Shown: positions 15,432 to 26,100 of the stretch, one piece after another
Layout: each line of letters begins with the position of its first letter
Position numbering within the stretch: the first letter of the stretch is position 1
From: Emticicia agri
GTDB taxonomy: Bacteria > Bacteroidota > Bacteroidia > Cytophagales > Spirosomataceae
Assembly: GCF_004168285.1 (NCBI RefSeq)
Contig: NZ_SEWF01000039.1
Coordinates: forward strand, 1-53,043
Length of the DNA: 53,043 bases
Reading direction: 5' to 3'
Made by a program: the position numbers and the translations under genes
The notes under the pieces: generated by a model
What the model was told of the DNA's origin: nothing
Database searches by the model: none
What the model saw: only the letters and a program-made list of their open reading frames with translations

Positions 15432-17576
15432 ATGGAAATTAATTACAAAATTGAAAACAATGTGGCGATTATCAGTTGGAACATGACCACCTCGCCCATG
15501 AATGTATTGAATGATATTTCTATTCCTGAATTTGAATCACACCTGCAGAGTGCCTACGCCAATCCGGAGGTAAAAGGAATTATAATTACCTCTGAAAAAA
15601 ATGAATTTATTGCAGGGGCAGATGTGAAAATGCTTTTAAAAAACAACGATAAAGACCCCGCTGAAACCTATAAATTTTCACTTGAGTTTAATAATATTTT
15701 CCGCAGGCTCGAAACCTGTGGCAAGCCTGTAGTAGCAGCGATGAATGGCACTGCTTTGGGTGGAGGTTATGAGGTATGTCTTTCGTGCCATTACCGCATT
15801 GCTTTGAATAATCCGAAAGCACAAATTGGTTTACCGGAAGTACAATTAGGCTTATTGCCGGGTGGGGGTGGTACCCAACGCCTGCCACGTATTATAGGCA
15901 TAGAGCAAGCCCTGATGCTGATGGTAGAGGGTAAACGTGTAAGCCCGAAAGAAGCACATACACTTGGCATGGTAAACGATTTAGCTGACAGCAGAGAAGA
16001 ATTGATGGAAAAAGCCATGAAATGGATATTGGCTAACCCGAATGCGATACAACCCTGGGACGAGATTGATAAGAAAACCGGAGCAGTAAAAGCACGTGAA
16101 AACTATAAAGTACCCGGTGGTAATGTGCAGTCGCCAACAGGTGCACGTGCTTTTGCAGGTGGTACAGCCATGATTATGGATAAAACCAAAGGTAATTATC
16201 CGGCACCTATTGAAATTTTGTCGTGTGTGTATGAAGGCTTGCAGGTAAACATGGATAGGGCGATAGCTGTTGAAGTAAGGCACTTTGTAAAAGTAGCTAC
16301 CTCAAAAGAAGCCAAAAACCTGATAGGCGTGATGTTTCTGGGCAAGAATGAAGCAGACAAGGGGGCAAGTCGTCCGAAAGATGTACCTAAAACTGAAGTA
16401 AAGAAATTAGGTATTTTAGGAGCCGGATTCATGGGTTCGGGTATTGCTTATGTATCGGCTATGGCAGGGATTAAGGTGATATTGAAAGATGTGAGTCTTG
16501 AGGGTGCTGAAAAAGGGAAAGATTATTCGAGGACATTGATAAAAAAAGGGATAGAGAAAGGAAAAACAACTGCTGAAAAAGGAGAACAATTATTGAGTTT
16601 GATTCACCCAACCGATAAGGCAGAAGATTTAAAAGGCTGTGATTTGATTATTGAAGCAGTTTTTGAAAACCGTGAACTGAAAGCAACCGTTACCAAAGAA
16701 GCCGAACTCATGTTGGTAGAGGGTGGCGTATTTGGTTCTAATACCTCTACACTTCCAATCTCAGGTCTGGCAAAAGCGTCGGCAAACCCCAAAAACTTTA
16801 TTGGGATTCATTTCTTTTCGCCTGTGGATAAAATGATGCTGGTGGAATTGATTCGTGGCAAAGAAACTTCTGACTACGCTGTTGCGATGGCCGTAGATTA
16901 TGTGAAGAAAATCAGAAAAACACCTATTGTTGTCAACGATTCAAGAGGGTTTTATACTTCCCGTTGTTTTGGTACTTATACATCAGAAGGGATTGCTCTT
17001 TTGAAAGATGGTGTTGACCCGATACTGATTGAAAATGCAGGCAAAAACGCAGGTATGCCTGTGGGTGCGCTGGCTGTATCAGACGAAGTGGCCTTAGATT
17101 TAGCTCTGAAAATATCTAAACAAGCCATTAATGATGGGGTTTTAGAAGAAGATGATGCGACGTATCAGGTAACGAGAATGATGGTAGAAGATTTGGATAG
17201 ATTAGGTAAAAAGAACAAAAAAGGCTTTTATGAATACCCTGCCGATGGTAAAAAATACCTTTGGGAAGGGCTTGCCAAACATTTTCCGGTGGCAGAAAAC
17301 CAACCGGATATTGCCGAAGTAAAGAAACGTTTATTGTATCGTCAGGTAGTGGAGGCTATCCGTTGTATGGATGAGGGTGTACTGATTACTAAGTTAGATG
17401 CCAATATCGGTTCTATACTGGCCTGGGGTTTTCCGGCTTATGCAGGAGGCACACTTAATTTTCCTGATTTTGTAGGAAAAGATGTATTCCTGAAAGAAGC
17501 TGACCGATTGGCTGATACCTACGGAGAGCGTTTCAGGCTGACAGCCCAACAAAAAGAATTAGTAAAAACATTATAA
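15432..17576 (+). CDS. Bifunctional enoyl-CoA hydratase/3-hydroxyacyl-CoA dehydrogenase (FadJ/FadB-like)
   Basis: This 714-residue protein performs two successive steps of fatty-acid beta-oxidation: hydration of trans-2-enoyl-CoA and NAD-dependent oxidation of the 3-hydroxyacyl-CoA. The crotonase domain (about 1-190) shows FIAGADVKML, GGGYEVCLSCHYRIA and GLPEVQLGLLPGGGGTQRLPR. The Rossmann motif LGILGAGFMGSGIAY starts near residue 325. It is followed by GSNTSTLPIS, IGIHFFSPVDKMMLVE and the C-terminal dehydrogenase domains with KNKKGFYEYP. Length and order fit FadJ/FadB alpha subunits. No thiolase gene lies beside it, so the partner must be elsewhere. Confidence 0.95.
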   Translation: MEINYKIENNVAIISWNMTTSPMNVLNDISIPEFESHLQSAYANPEVKGIIITSEKNEFIAGADVKMLLKNNDKDPAETYKFSLEFNNIFRRLETCGKPVVAAMNGTALGGGYEVCLSCHYRIALNNPKAQIGLPEVQLGLLPGGGGTQRLPRIIGIEQALMLMVEGKRVSPKEAHTLGMVNDLADSREELMEKAMKWILANPNAIQPWDEIDKKTGAVKARENYKVPGGNVQSPTGARAFAGGTAMIMDKTKGNYPAPIEILSCVYEGLQVNMDRAIAVEVRHFVKVATSKEAKNLIGVMFLGKNEADKGASRPKDVPKTEVKKLGILGAGFMGSGIAYVSAMAGIKVILKDVSLEGAEKGKDYSRTLIKKGIEKGKTTAEKGEQLLSLIHPTDKAEDLKGCDLIIEAVFENRELKATVTKEAELMLVEGGVFGSNTSTLPISGLAKASANPKNFIGIHFFSPVDKMMLVELIRGKETSDYAVAMAVDYVKKIRKTPIVVNDSRGFYTSRCFGTYTSEGIALLKDGVDPILIENAGKNAGMPVGALAVSDEVALDLALKISKQAINDGVLEEDDATYQVTRMMVEDLDRLGKKNKKGFYEYPADGKKYLWEGLAKHFPVAENQPDIAEVKKRLLYRQVVEAIRCMDEGVLITKLDANIGSILAWGFPAYAGGTLNFPDFVGKDVFLKEADRLADTYGERFRLTAQQKELVKTL

Positions 17577-17611
17577 TTTCGTGCCTTAATAGGACGAATA
17601 ACAAGAGAAAA

Positions 17612-19327
17612 ATGGCTGAAAAGAGGTGGTCATACAAACCTGTTCCTGACCGTGAGATAGTTAATTCATTAGCTAAAGAGTTGAGTGTAGAAGATACCCT
17701 TGCAAGTATGCTGGTACAAAGAGGTATCTATGATTTTGAACAGGCAAAAAATTTCTTTCGTCCGCAATTACAACACCTGCACGACCCATTTCTGATGGCT
17801 GATATGGCTAAGGCTGTTGAACGCTTGAATGAAGCTATCAGTCAGAATCAGAAAATCTTGATTTATGGTGATTATGATGTAGATGGTACTACGGCAGTAG
17901 CTTTATTGTATGGGTTTTTATCGACTTTTTATACGAATCTTGAATATTATAACCCCGACCGTTATACAGAGGGCTATGGTGTTTCGTTGCAGGGCATTGA
18001 ATGGGCTGCCGAACAAGGCGTATCGTTGATTATTTGTTTAGATTGCGGTATTAAAGCACAGGATAAAGTAAAAATAGCCAAAGAGCAGTATCAGATTGAC
18101 TTTATTGTGTGCGACCACCATGAGCCTGACGACCATCTGCCCGAAGCAATAGCTGTACTCGACCCTAAGCGTAAAGACTGTGCGTATCCTTATAAAGAAC
18201 TGACAGGTAATGGGGTAGGATTTAAACTTCTGCAAGCGTATTGTTTAAAAAATAGTATTCCCTTAGAAAAACTCTATGAATTTATTGACCTGTGTGTAGT
18301 AAGTATTGCTGCTGATATTGTGCCTATTACCGGCGAAAACAGAGTGCTGGCTTATTATGGTTTAAAAAAACTCAATGAAAATCCACGAATCGGATTAAAG
18401 GCACTGAAAGAGGTAGCAGGTTTTACAAGCAATATGACTATTGAGAATGTAGTATTTATTTTAGGGCCACGTATCAATGCTGCCGGACGTATCAAACACG
18501 CTAAAGCTGCTGTAAAACTGCTGTTGTCTGATAATTTCGATGAAGCCTTAGCCTTTGCCCATGAAATTCAGAAGCACAATGTAGAACGCCGTGGACACGA
18601 TACCCGTATGACAGAAGAGGCACTGTCTATGATAGAAAAAGATGACTGGTTAGTAAACAATGCCAAGAGTACAGTACTTTACAGAGAAGACTGGCATAAA
18701 GGGGTAATAGGCATAGTAGCCAGCAGATGTATTGAGAAGTATCATCGCCCAACCATTATTTTTACCAAAACAAAGGAAACAATGGCCGCAGGCTCAGCAA
18801 GGTCTGTATCAGGCTTTGATTTATATGCTGCCATTGAAGAATGCTCACATCTGTTAGAACAATTCGGTGGACATAAGCACGCAGCAGGTATGACGCTTAC
18901 TATAGATAATATCCGGCCGTTTCAACAGGAATTTGATAGAATCGTATCAAAGTATATTACAGAAGAGCAATTAATACCCGTAATTAGTATAGATTTAAAA
19001 GTCAGGCTGGCTGATATAACTCCTAAGTTCTTCCGTATTATCAACCAGATGGCACCTTTCGGGCCTGAAAATATGCAACCTGTTTTTGTTACAGAAAATC
19101 TTACCCTGAAATATACGCCAAGAGTCATGAAAGAAAAGCACCTGAAACTTGAGCTTTTTGAGGAACAAACAGGCGCAGTTTTTACGGCAGTAGGCTTCGG
19201 TATGGTAGAAGAACATTATCGTAAACTCGTAGAACAGAAATATTTCAGAGTTGCCTATCAGCTTGAAGAAAATACGTTTAATAATAAAACTACATTGCAA
19301 TTGATGCTGAAAGATATTAAGTATTAG
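17612..19327 (+). CDS. recJ: Single-stranded-DNA-specific exonuclease RecJ
   Basis: RecJ is a 5'-3' exonuclease on single-stranded DNA that acts in RecF-pathway recombination, base excision and mismatch repair. The 571-residue protein shows the DHH phosphoesterase motifs: IYGDYDVDGTTA (from about residue 84), LIICLDCGIKA, VCDHHEPDD (about 166), and IGPRINA-like LGPRINAAGRIKHA. The DHHA1 part has GSARSVSGFDLY and GGHKHAAGMTL (near 418). An OB-fold follows to the C-terminus (MAPFGPENMQPVF). It starts 35 bases after the beta-oxidation gene, perhaps by readthrough from the same promoter. Confidence 0.96.
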   Translation: MAEKRWSYKPVPDREIVNSLAKELSVEDTLASMLVQRGIYDFEQAKNFFRPQLQHLHDPFLMADMAKAVERLNEAISQNQKILIYGDYDVDGTTAVALLYGFLSTFYTNLEYYNPDRYTEGYGVSLQGIEWAAEQGVSLIICLDCGIKAQDKVKIAKEQYQIDFIVCDHHEPDDHLPEAIAVLDPKRKDCAYPYKELTGNGVGFKLLQAYCLKNSIPLEKLYEFIDLCVVSIAADIVPITGENRVLAYYGLKKLNENPRIGLKALKEVAGFTSNMTIENVVFILGPRINAAGRIKHAKAAVKLLLSDNFDEALAFAHEIQKHNVERRGHDTRMTEEALSMIEKDDWLVNNAKSTVLYREDWHKGVIGIVASRCIEKYHRPTIIFTKTKETMAAGSARSVSGFDLYAAIEECSHLLEQFGGHKHAAGMTLTIDNIRPFQQEFDRIVSKYITEEQLIPVISIDLKVRLADITPKFFRIINQMAPFGPENMQPVFVTENLTLKYTPRVMKEKHLKLELFEEQTGAVFTAVGFGMVEEHYRKLVEQKYFRVAYQLEENTFNNKTTLQLMLKDIKY

Positions 19328-19398
19328 TAGGGCATATCACGATTGTTTTTGTTCCTAAAAGAGCAAAATATACTCATCTAATCTAACCCAAATAAATA

Positions 19399-20019
19399 AT
19401 GTCGATACCCTATAAATATACAAATCGCAAAGATGAAGACCACTATTTCAGGGCAGTAGAAACTGCCAAAGGGAAAGTGAGGTATTATATTGTAAAGAAT
19501 AAAATAGGCTATACTGACCTGATTGAAGAAGTACCCAATGGTTTTGAAGTAGTAGAGTTGCCTGAAGAGGGGAGAGTAATTATCAGAAAGAAAATCCCTA
19601 AAAAAATTACAGAGGAAGAAAGATTAATAGTTGAAGATGCCGTAAGAGAACTATCTGCTTTTAATGATTTTATTATTTTCGTTAATGGTAATCAGCTAAC
19701 TGTCTTTCATTCACAGTTTAATTCATTGGCGGGACAAGAAGAAAACCTTACTGCCGAAGAAGCAGACGAAATGTACTATGGTGAGACAAAAAAATGGAAG
19801 AGATATTTTGAAGGTATGTTCTTTACTCTTATTGATGAAAGGAAACGTATTTTTTCTGTAAAAAGACCAGTATTTACCAATTGGTTTAGTAGAGGAACCG
19901 GTATATTGGAAAAATCAGATGATTTGATGTATCTGGCAGATAAGTACTGCCAACATTTAGGCAAGGATACTTTTTTTGATTTGATTCCTCTTGAATGGAT
20001 AGAGGAAGATGATGATTAA
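19399..20019 (+). CDS. Hypothetical protein
   Basis: I do not recognise this 206-residue protein. It has no signal peptide or membrane helix and looks like a soluble alpha/beta protein. The first 70 residues are strand-rich and basic (EEGRVIIRKKIPKKI), the middle has VRELSAFNDFIIFVNGNQLTVF, and the end is acidic (EWIEEDDD). It follows recJ by 71 bases and is closed by hairpins at 20055-20121. Codon use and clean reading support a real gene. Function unknown. Confidence 0.7.
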   Translation: MSIPYKYTNRKDEDHYFRAVETAKGKVRYYIVKNKIGYTDLIEEVPNGFEVVELPEEGRVIIRKKIPKKITEEERLIVEDAVRELSAFNDFIIFVNGNQLTVFHSQFNSLAGQEENLTAEEADEMYYGETKKWKRYFEGMFFTLIDERKRIFSVKRPVFTNWFSRGTGILEKSDDLMYLADKYCQHLGKDTFFDLIPLEWIEEDDD

Positions 20020-20083
20020 GCTTAATATTTTGCATTTTTACGAAGTACAGAAAACTATGCTTAATTTTCTTCGAGAATTAAGT

Positions 20084-20121
20084 ATGCCACGCCCTTTTTA
20101 ATGAGAGTATAGGCGTGGCAT
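20084..20121. terminator. Hairpin between convergent genes
   Basis: ATGCCACGCC (20084-20093) and GGCGTGGCAT (20112-20121) form a perfect 10-base stem with an 18-base loop, between the convergent genes ending at 20019 and 20128. A second weaker hairpin, built on CTTAATT/AATTAAG, lies just before it at about 20057-20085. A long T-tract is missing on both strands, so the terminator reading rests on the stem and its position. Confidence 0.5.
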
Positions 20122-20127
20122 GCGGGC

Positions 20128-20700
20128 CTAAATCTTTTCAAAATTCTTAATCCCTGTCAGCACTCTTTCGGCCTGTTGTATATGCCTTTCATCATGGGCA
20201 ATCATAAACTGAAATACATCGCCTAATTTTAATCTTACCCATTTAGCTATAGAAATCGGGACACGTATTTTATCTAAGTCAATAGTCCGTGCCTGTTTTA
20301 AGTAGCTTAATAAGGTTTCTTGTTGCTCAATAAACGTTGCCAATACCTGATGGGCATTAAGGTTGGCCGACGGAATATGGTTTTTAAAAGCCTTGTATTT
20401 TTTTGTATTGGAAGGTAGCATCATTCTGGTAAAATAGCTTCCCAGCCATGAGCCTTTAAAAACGTTAGTCAAAGAGTGCTCAGTATTTTTATTTAAGGCA
20501 TTTTTGATTTGTGGCAGATAATAGCACCCGTAACTATTAAGATGCTCAAAGCATTGGGCAATACTCCAGCTACCATTGTCCGGTATTTGTAGTAAAGTCG
20601 TCTCGTTCAGATTCTGAAATATATGTATGACTTTCTGTAAGTGCTTTTCGACTTCATTTTCCAGACATTCTATCAGTTGTATTTTATCAATTTTGCTCAT
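20128..20700 (-). CDS. DinB-family (DinB-like four-helix) protein
   Basis: This 190-residue protein has the DinB/YfiT-like four-helix bundle layout. Three histidines expected to bind a divalent metal are visible: one in QCFEHLNSYG and two in IAHDERHIQQAERVL near the C-terminus. The DNGSWSIAQ phrase in the first helix pair is typical. Members include metal-dependent transferases that use small thiols such as bacillithiol, but many have no known substrate. The Crp-like regulator gene lies 86 bases upstream on the same strand, so the two may be linked. Confidence 0.85.
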   Translation of the reverse strand: MSKIDKIQLIECLENEVEKHLQKVIHIFQNLNETTLLQIPDNGSWSIAQCFEHLNSYGCYYLPQIKNALNKNTEHSLTNVFKGSWLGSYFTRMMLPSNTKKYKAFKNHIPSANLNAHQVLATFIEQQETLLSYLKQARTIDLDKIRVPISIAKWVRLKLGDVFQFMIAHDERHIQQAERVLTGIKNFEKI

Positions 20701-20786
20701 GTGATTATCCAGTAAAGATTATGCTACAAAATTGGAGACCCTGACCGACAAAAATCTTGGTATTTACCAAGATTACCTGAATGACC

Positions 20787-21371
20787 TTAAATTTTTATCT
20801 TATTGATGAACTTGCTGAAATTGGTTGCATCAATACCCAGATAATTAGCCAGATATTTATGCGGTACTAATTGCAGAATATGAGGGCTACGCTGTAATAA
20901 TTGCAGGAATCTTTCTTCTGCCGAATAACATTGTAACTCTACTAACCGTATTAATAAACCTGATAGTGCATGCGTAATGCCTTGTCGGATAAGTACTTCA
21001 ACAGCAGGTTTGTTTTGCATAAGCAATTGTAATTCTGAGAAAGAGGCTCTTAGAAAAACAGATGGTGTAAGGGTTTCATAAAAATACCTTGATTCGGTTT
21101 GTAATAACAATGAATCAAGCACACCACCGAACGATGGATTGTAAGTAAATACCAGCGTTGCCTCCCGGTTCTGTTCATCAAAATAATACACCCTTTGTAC
21201 GCCTTCTGATACAAAGTATAGATATTTTTCTTTCTCTCCCATTGCCGTGATAATCTCTTTTCGTTTGACAGAAAAAGGCTTCCATAATTTGGCAAAATCT
21301 TCCCATTCATCAGTAGAAAGTGGATGAATGCTAAAAACCAGTTGTTTTAATTGTAAGAGAGAAGCAGGCAT
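20787..21371 (-). CDS. Crp/Fnr-family transcriptional regulator
   Basis: The 194-residue protein has the Bacteroidota Crp-like layout. It has an N-terminal cyclic-nucleotide-binding-type beta barrel (about 20-115, KRKEIITAMGEKEKYLYFVSEG), a dimerisation helix, and a short C-terminal helix-turn-helix (LQLVPHKYLANYLGIDATNFSKF, about 168-190). The typical cAMP phosphate-binding residues are not obvious, so the ligand may differ. It is divergent from lptB with 174 bases between. The DinB gene downstream is a plausible target. Confidence 0.88.
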   Translation of the reverse strand: MPASLLQLKQLVFSIHPLSTDEWEDFAKLWKPFSVKRKEIITAMGEKEKYLYFVSEGVQRVYYFDEQNREATLVFTYNPSFGGVLDSLLLQTESRYFYETLTPSVFLRASFSELQLLMQNKPAVEVLIRQGITHALSGLLIRLVELQCYSAEERFLQLLQRSPHILQLVPHKYLANYLGIDATNFSKFINKIKI

Positions 21372-21510
21372 GAGGTTAAACTGATAATAAGAAATAAAAC
21401 AGGTACATCAAAAATAATTTTATTTCTTCAACTCCATGCACTTAAAATGAGTTTTGTTAAGTAACACAGACATTTAATAAATATTAACAAGATTTCTGCG
21501 AAAAAGACGT

Positions 21511-21518
21511 TAGTTTTG
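21511..21518 (+). promoter_or_regulatory. Candidate -7 promoter box for lptB
   Basis: TAGTTTTG fits TAnnTTTG and ends 27 bases before the lptB ATG, the distance seen at other promoters in this window. The -33 region is unclear. Confidence 0.5.
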
Positions 21519-21545
21519 CAAAAGAAATGGGGATAATAGAAAGAA

Positions 21546-22283
21546 ATGATTCTACGAACAGAAAACCTTATTAAGAAATACGGACAACGCTTAGTTAATA
21601 ATAATGTAAGTTATCAGGTCGGACAGGGTGAGATTGTGGGGCTTCTTGGACCTAACGGAGCCGGAAAGACAACTTCGTTTTATATGGCTACTGGTTTGGT
21701 AAAGCCTAACAGCGGTAAGGTATGGCTTGATGATTTAGACATTACTTCTTTGCCTATGTACAAACGTGCCAAATTAGGCGTTGGCTATCTGGCACAAGAG
21801 CCTTCTATTTTCAGACAATTAACCGTAGAAGAAAATATTTTAGGTGTTCTGGAATTGGCAAAACCGCATTTGAATAAGGCTGAACGAAAAGAAAAAACAG
21901 AATATTTATTAGAAGAGTTTAGTTTGACCCATGTACGGAAAAACAAAGGAATTGTGTGTTCGGGTGGGGAGCGTCGTCGTACAGAAATTGCCCGTGCTTT
22001 AGCAGTTGACCCAAAGTTTATTTTATTAGATGAACCATTTGCCGGAGTTGACCCCATTGCCGTAGAAGAGATTCAAGGCATTGTAGCTAAACTCAAACTA
22101 CGTAATATTGGTATTCTGATTACCGACCATAACGTAAACGAAACGCTGTCTATCACCGATAGAGCTTATCTGCTTTTTGAGGGTAAAATTTTGCGTCAAG
22201 GCACAGCCGAAGACCTTGCTGGTGATGAACTTGTAAGAAAAGTATATTTAGGTCAGCACTTTGAGTTGAAGCGCAAAATCTAA
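21546..22283 (+). CDS. lptB: LPS export ABC transporter ATP-binding protein LptB
   Basis: LptB is the ATPase of the LptB2FGC complex that extracts lipopolysaccharide from the inner membrane for transport to the cell surface. The 245-residue protein is a single ABC domain: Walker A GPNGAGKT (35-42), Q-loop YLAQEPSIF, signature [15 protein letters not shown] (about 138-152), Walker [14 protein letters not shown] (about 158-170) and the H-loop ITDHNVNE. The sequence [10 protein letters not shown] and the short form without extra domains are typical of LptB. Its last four bases overlap the convergent lipoprotein gene. Confidence 0.95.
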   Translation: MILRTENLIKKYGQRLVNNNVSYQVGQGEIVGLLGPNGAGKTTSFYMATGLVKPNSGKVWLDDLDITSLPMYKRAKLGVGYLAQEPSIFRQLTVEENILGVLELAKPHLNKAERKEKTEYLLEEFSLTHVRKNKGIVCSGGERRRTEIARALAVDPKFILLDEPFAGVDPIAVEEIQGIVAKLKLRNIGILITDHNVNETLSITDRAYLLFEGKILRQGTAEDLAGDELVRKVYLGQHFELKRKI

Positions 22284-22999
22284 ATAGTAGTAACTTTCTG
22301 AATAGTACAGGCAATAGCGTTTTCTTCCAGTTCTTGTATATTTTTGTCTAATGCCCATACACTGACTCTTGTAGGTCGTTTACCACTTTCTTTATAAATT
22401 TTCAGTAATTCTTCTGCCTTTTTTCTTAATCTCATCAATTGGTCTGCCTTGTCTGCTTGCTGTTCAGTTAAAGAATTTATAGCAGAGGCCCGCAACTGCT
22501 CAAACTCATTAGCAGGTATATTCCCTTTCAGCTTTTTCAGGCTTTCTATCAATAATTCATACTTGTCTGATTTGGCTTCAATAAGTTCGTTTGTATAAAA
22601 CTTTATTTGCTCATAATTGTCGGTTTCTAATAACCTAAAGTTTACCAATATAAATTTCGAATATCTGCTTCGGATAATTGGCAAAAAAGCATCATCAGGG
22701 TGAGATTTAACGAATACTCTATATTTTTGGTCTGCCTCTATTCGCTCTTCTTCCGGAAAATTCTCTAATGGAAACAGAATATCCATCTTCTCTAATAAAT
22801 CATCATAATGCTCTCTTTGTTCTTTTAAGGCATAGAAAAACTCGACAGGGTTGGCTTCCTGATTTAAATAAATAGGTTGAGGCTTAAAACCGGAGTCGTT
22901 TAGCTTTGAATAAAATTCCAGAATTTCAGATTGTGTCAGCTCATTATTACAACTTTTCAGAGAGAAACTAATTAAAACAAAAATGAATATTTTTTTCAT
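22280..22999 (-). CDS. Hypothetical lipoprotein
   Basis: The 239-residue protein starts with a lipoprotein signal ([17 protein letters not shown]; cysteine 17). The mature part is rich in charged helices, including a long segment (about 130-205) that is probably coiled-coil. I do not recognise a family. It ends four bases inside lptB on the opposite strand, and there is no terminator space between the two, so transcripts must overlap. The gene is divergent from the large alpha-2-macroglobulin gene. Confidence 0.7.
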   Translation of the reverse strand: MKKIFIFVLISFSLKSCNNELTQSEILEFYSKLNDSGFKPQPIYLNQEANPVEFFYALKEQREHYDDLLEKMDILFPLENFPEEERIEADQKYRVFVKSHPDDAFLPIIRSRYSKFILVNFRLLETDNYEQIKFYTNELIEAKSDKYELLIESLKKLKGNIPANEFEQLRASAINSLTEQQADKADQLMRLRKKAEELLKIYKESGKRPTRVSVWALDKNIQELEENAIACTIQKVTTI

Positions 23000-23091
23000 T
23001 GAAAGATTTTTTTAGTCAAACAAATATAAGTTAAATTCCGGTAAATAAATAATGGACACTCCTGTTTTTTCACTCGATAAAATAAATTAAT

Positions 23092-23099
23092 TATTTTTG
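23092..23099 (+). promoter_or_regulatory. Candidate -7 promoter box for alpha-2-macroglobulin gene
   Basis: TATTTTTG matches TAnnTTTG, 71 bases before the ATG at 23171. This gives a 5' leader of about 65 bases. The AT-rich setting makes chance matches possible. Confidence 0.35.
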
Positions 23100-23170
23100 G
23101 CTTTGGGCTACAATTTCACGAATTTCTTACGTTAATTGTACCGTTAAACACCTATTAAAACGTCATTTCC

Positions 23171-26100
23171 ATGAAATCTTCGCTGCTCAGTTTCAAGCGT
23201 AAGTCATTACGATTGATTAATACTTTTGTCCTTTCTTTTTTTACATTCGGTATAACAGTCTATATCAGTAGTTGCGCAAAACTGAATGAAGTAGGCATCT
23301 CTGCCCGAAACTTCGAAGATGAAATTCAGCAGGCACAAAACCTCGTTTTTACTTTTAATAAAGACCTGGTAGGAGAAAAGGATTTAGATAACTGGGAGGC
23401 CGTAGAGTACGTAAAAATTGAGCCAAAAGTAGAGGGTGTTTTCAAATGGGTAGCTAAAAACGAACTGGTTTTTTCACCAAGCAGTGGTTTTAAACCTGCT
23501 ACAGCCTACAAGGCTGTGCTTAGCAAACCTTTGCTGAATAAATCGGCCACTAAAAACTATACTTTAGACAATGAGACCGTAGAGTTTCATACCCCTTATC
23601 TGCAACCTCAAAAAATAGAAAGCTACTGGATGAAAGGTGCTGACGGCAAGCCAACAGCCAAAGTGAAGATTGATTTCAACTATCCTGTTCAAAAAAATGA
23701 ATTGAATAGCTTAGTAAAACTCAAAGTTGAAGATGCGGATAAGAATTTCATTGTTAATAATACAGGTAACGATAGCAAGATTGTACTGGCTTTGAATGAT
23801 GCGCCTTCATCAAAAGATGAAACACCATTAACAGCTAATATTGAGAAAGGCGTAAAAATGTCGGGTGGGGGAGCAAGCACGCAACAAATCTATACTTTAG
23901 AGGGAGTAATACCTTCACCTTATGATGTGAAAGTAATTGATGTTGAAACAGGATTTGAAGGTAATCAGGGATTTGTAAAAATAATAACTACCCAACAGAT
24001 TGCAGATGATAAACTGAAAGATGCTTATACCATTGAACCTGCGGTAGAAACCCAGACCGAAGTAACCGAAAATGGTTTTATTATTAAAGGATTTTTCAGC
24101 ACAACCGAAGCTTACACGCTGACAATTAAAGATAATCTGAGAGGTACATTAGGTGCAAAATTAGACGGAAATTATACCAAAGACCTGTTCTTTGGCGAAA
24201 TGCCTGCCAGTCTTGAATTTACCAATAAAAAAGGCTTGTATCTATCGTCAAAAGGTAGCCGGAATATCGGGATAAGAATCACGAATATTCCTAAAGTAAA
24301 GGTGAAAGTGATGAAAGTTTATGAAAATAATATCTTAGCCTACCTGCGTAATAACCGTTACGAAGATTACTACTATGACGGGGAAAGTAGTACACCTAAT
24401 GGCTATACTTATGGTGATGACGGACAAGGATTTTACAGCGATGTGCTGATGGACAGAACTATTGAAACAGGCAACCTGCCGAAAATTCATGGCACCTCAG
24501 TTTTAAATATGCCATTGCCTGACCAAAGCAAACTGAGAGGCGTGTATTTAGTGAATATGAATTCGAACGATGAGTACTATTTCAATGCAAGTAAATTAGT
24601 TTCAGTATCGGATATAGGTATCATAGCCAAGAAGTCTGACAGTGGCAATGAAGTAATGGTTTTTGTGAACTCAATAATTGATGCACAGGCATTAGGAGAT
24701 GTAGAAGTAAACCTGATTAGTTCGAATAATCAGGTGATAGAGACACTCAAAACAGATACCAAAGGGGTTGTTATCTTTGAAAAACTTCAGGAAAAAGCAC
24801 CGAACTTCAAGGTAGCTATGATTACGGTTCGCACAGACGATGATTTTAATTATATGCTCTTAGAAGATACACAGGTAGAAACTTCACGGTTTGAGGTGGA
24901 CGGTAAACGAGCCAATGCAAGTGGGTATGATGCCTTTGTGTATGGCGACCGTGATATCTATCGTCCGGGAGAAACAATCCATTTTAATATAGTTATAAGA
25001 GATAGTAAATGGGCTTCGGCAGAGGATATTCCATTAAAAATCAAGTTATTATTACCCAATGGCAGGGAGTTTAAATCGTTTCTGAAAAATACCAATGCAC
25101 AAGGAGCCGTAGATACTTCAGTTCCGCTCGACCGTGCGGCTGTTACAGGTAATTATTCGGTAGAAGTATATAATGGCAATGATGTACTGTTAACCTCAAA
25201 ATCTATCAGTGTAGAGGAGTTTATGCCCGACCGTATTAAGGTAGATTTATCAGCAAAGGAAATTTATCGCTCGGGCGAAACGATTTCTGTACAGGCCATC
25301 GCTACTAATCTTTTTGGTCCTCCGGCATCGAATCGTAATTATGAAATGGATTTCAGTCTGAAAAGAAAAGTATTTACAGCCAAAGGCTTTGAGAACTATA
25401 CTTTTGATATACAGAATGATACAAAATTCAATAACGATTTACGGCAGGGCGTAACAAATGAGAATGGAGTGGGGGTACAGAGTTTTGAAATTCCGGCTAC
25501 TTATAAAGATATGGGCGTGCTGGAAGGAAAAGTTTTTGTAACCGTTTTTGACGAAACAGGCCGCCCGCTTAATCGTATGCAACGGTTTGATGTATTTACG
25601 CAGGAAACATTTTTTGGTATCAGCCTGCCTGATTATTATGTAGGTACTCATGTACCCATGGCTATTCCGTTAGTAGCTTTAAATACTGCAGGTAAAATAC
25701 CGAACAAAGCCCGTGCTACTGTAGATATTTATCGCATAGAATACCAGACGGTTGTTGAAAAAACAGATGGCGTTATCCGCTATAATTCTAAGCGTCAGGA
25801 GAAATTAGCCCAAACCAAAGAAGTAGATTTTTCGGGTGGTAAAGCTAACATTAAATTTATTCCGCAAGTATCCGGCGAATACGAAATCCGTATTTATACC
25901 GTAGGTGCTGAAAGCTATGCTGCACAAGGGTTTTATGCTTATGGCTATGGTAGTACCTCTAACAGTTCGTTTGAGGTAAGTAACGAGGGGCAGGTATTGA
26001 TGGAAATGGATAAGGAAAAGTATCAGGTAGGCGATAATGCCAAGATTCTGATGAAAACGCCTTTTGCCGGAAAAATGCTGGTTACTGTAGAAAGAAATAA

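Noticed and set aside
20787-21371. cAMP-responsive Crp
   Set aside because: The Crp/Fnr fold is clear, but the residues that would bind cAMP are not evident, so only the general family is claimed.
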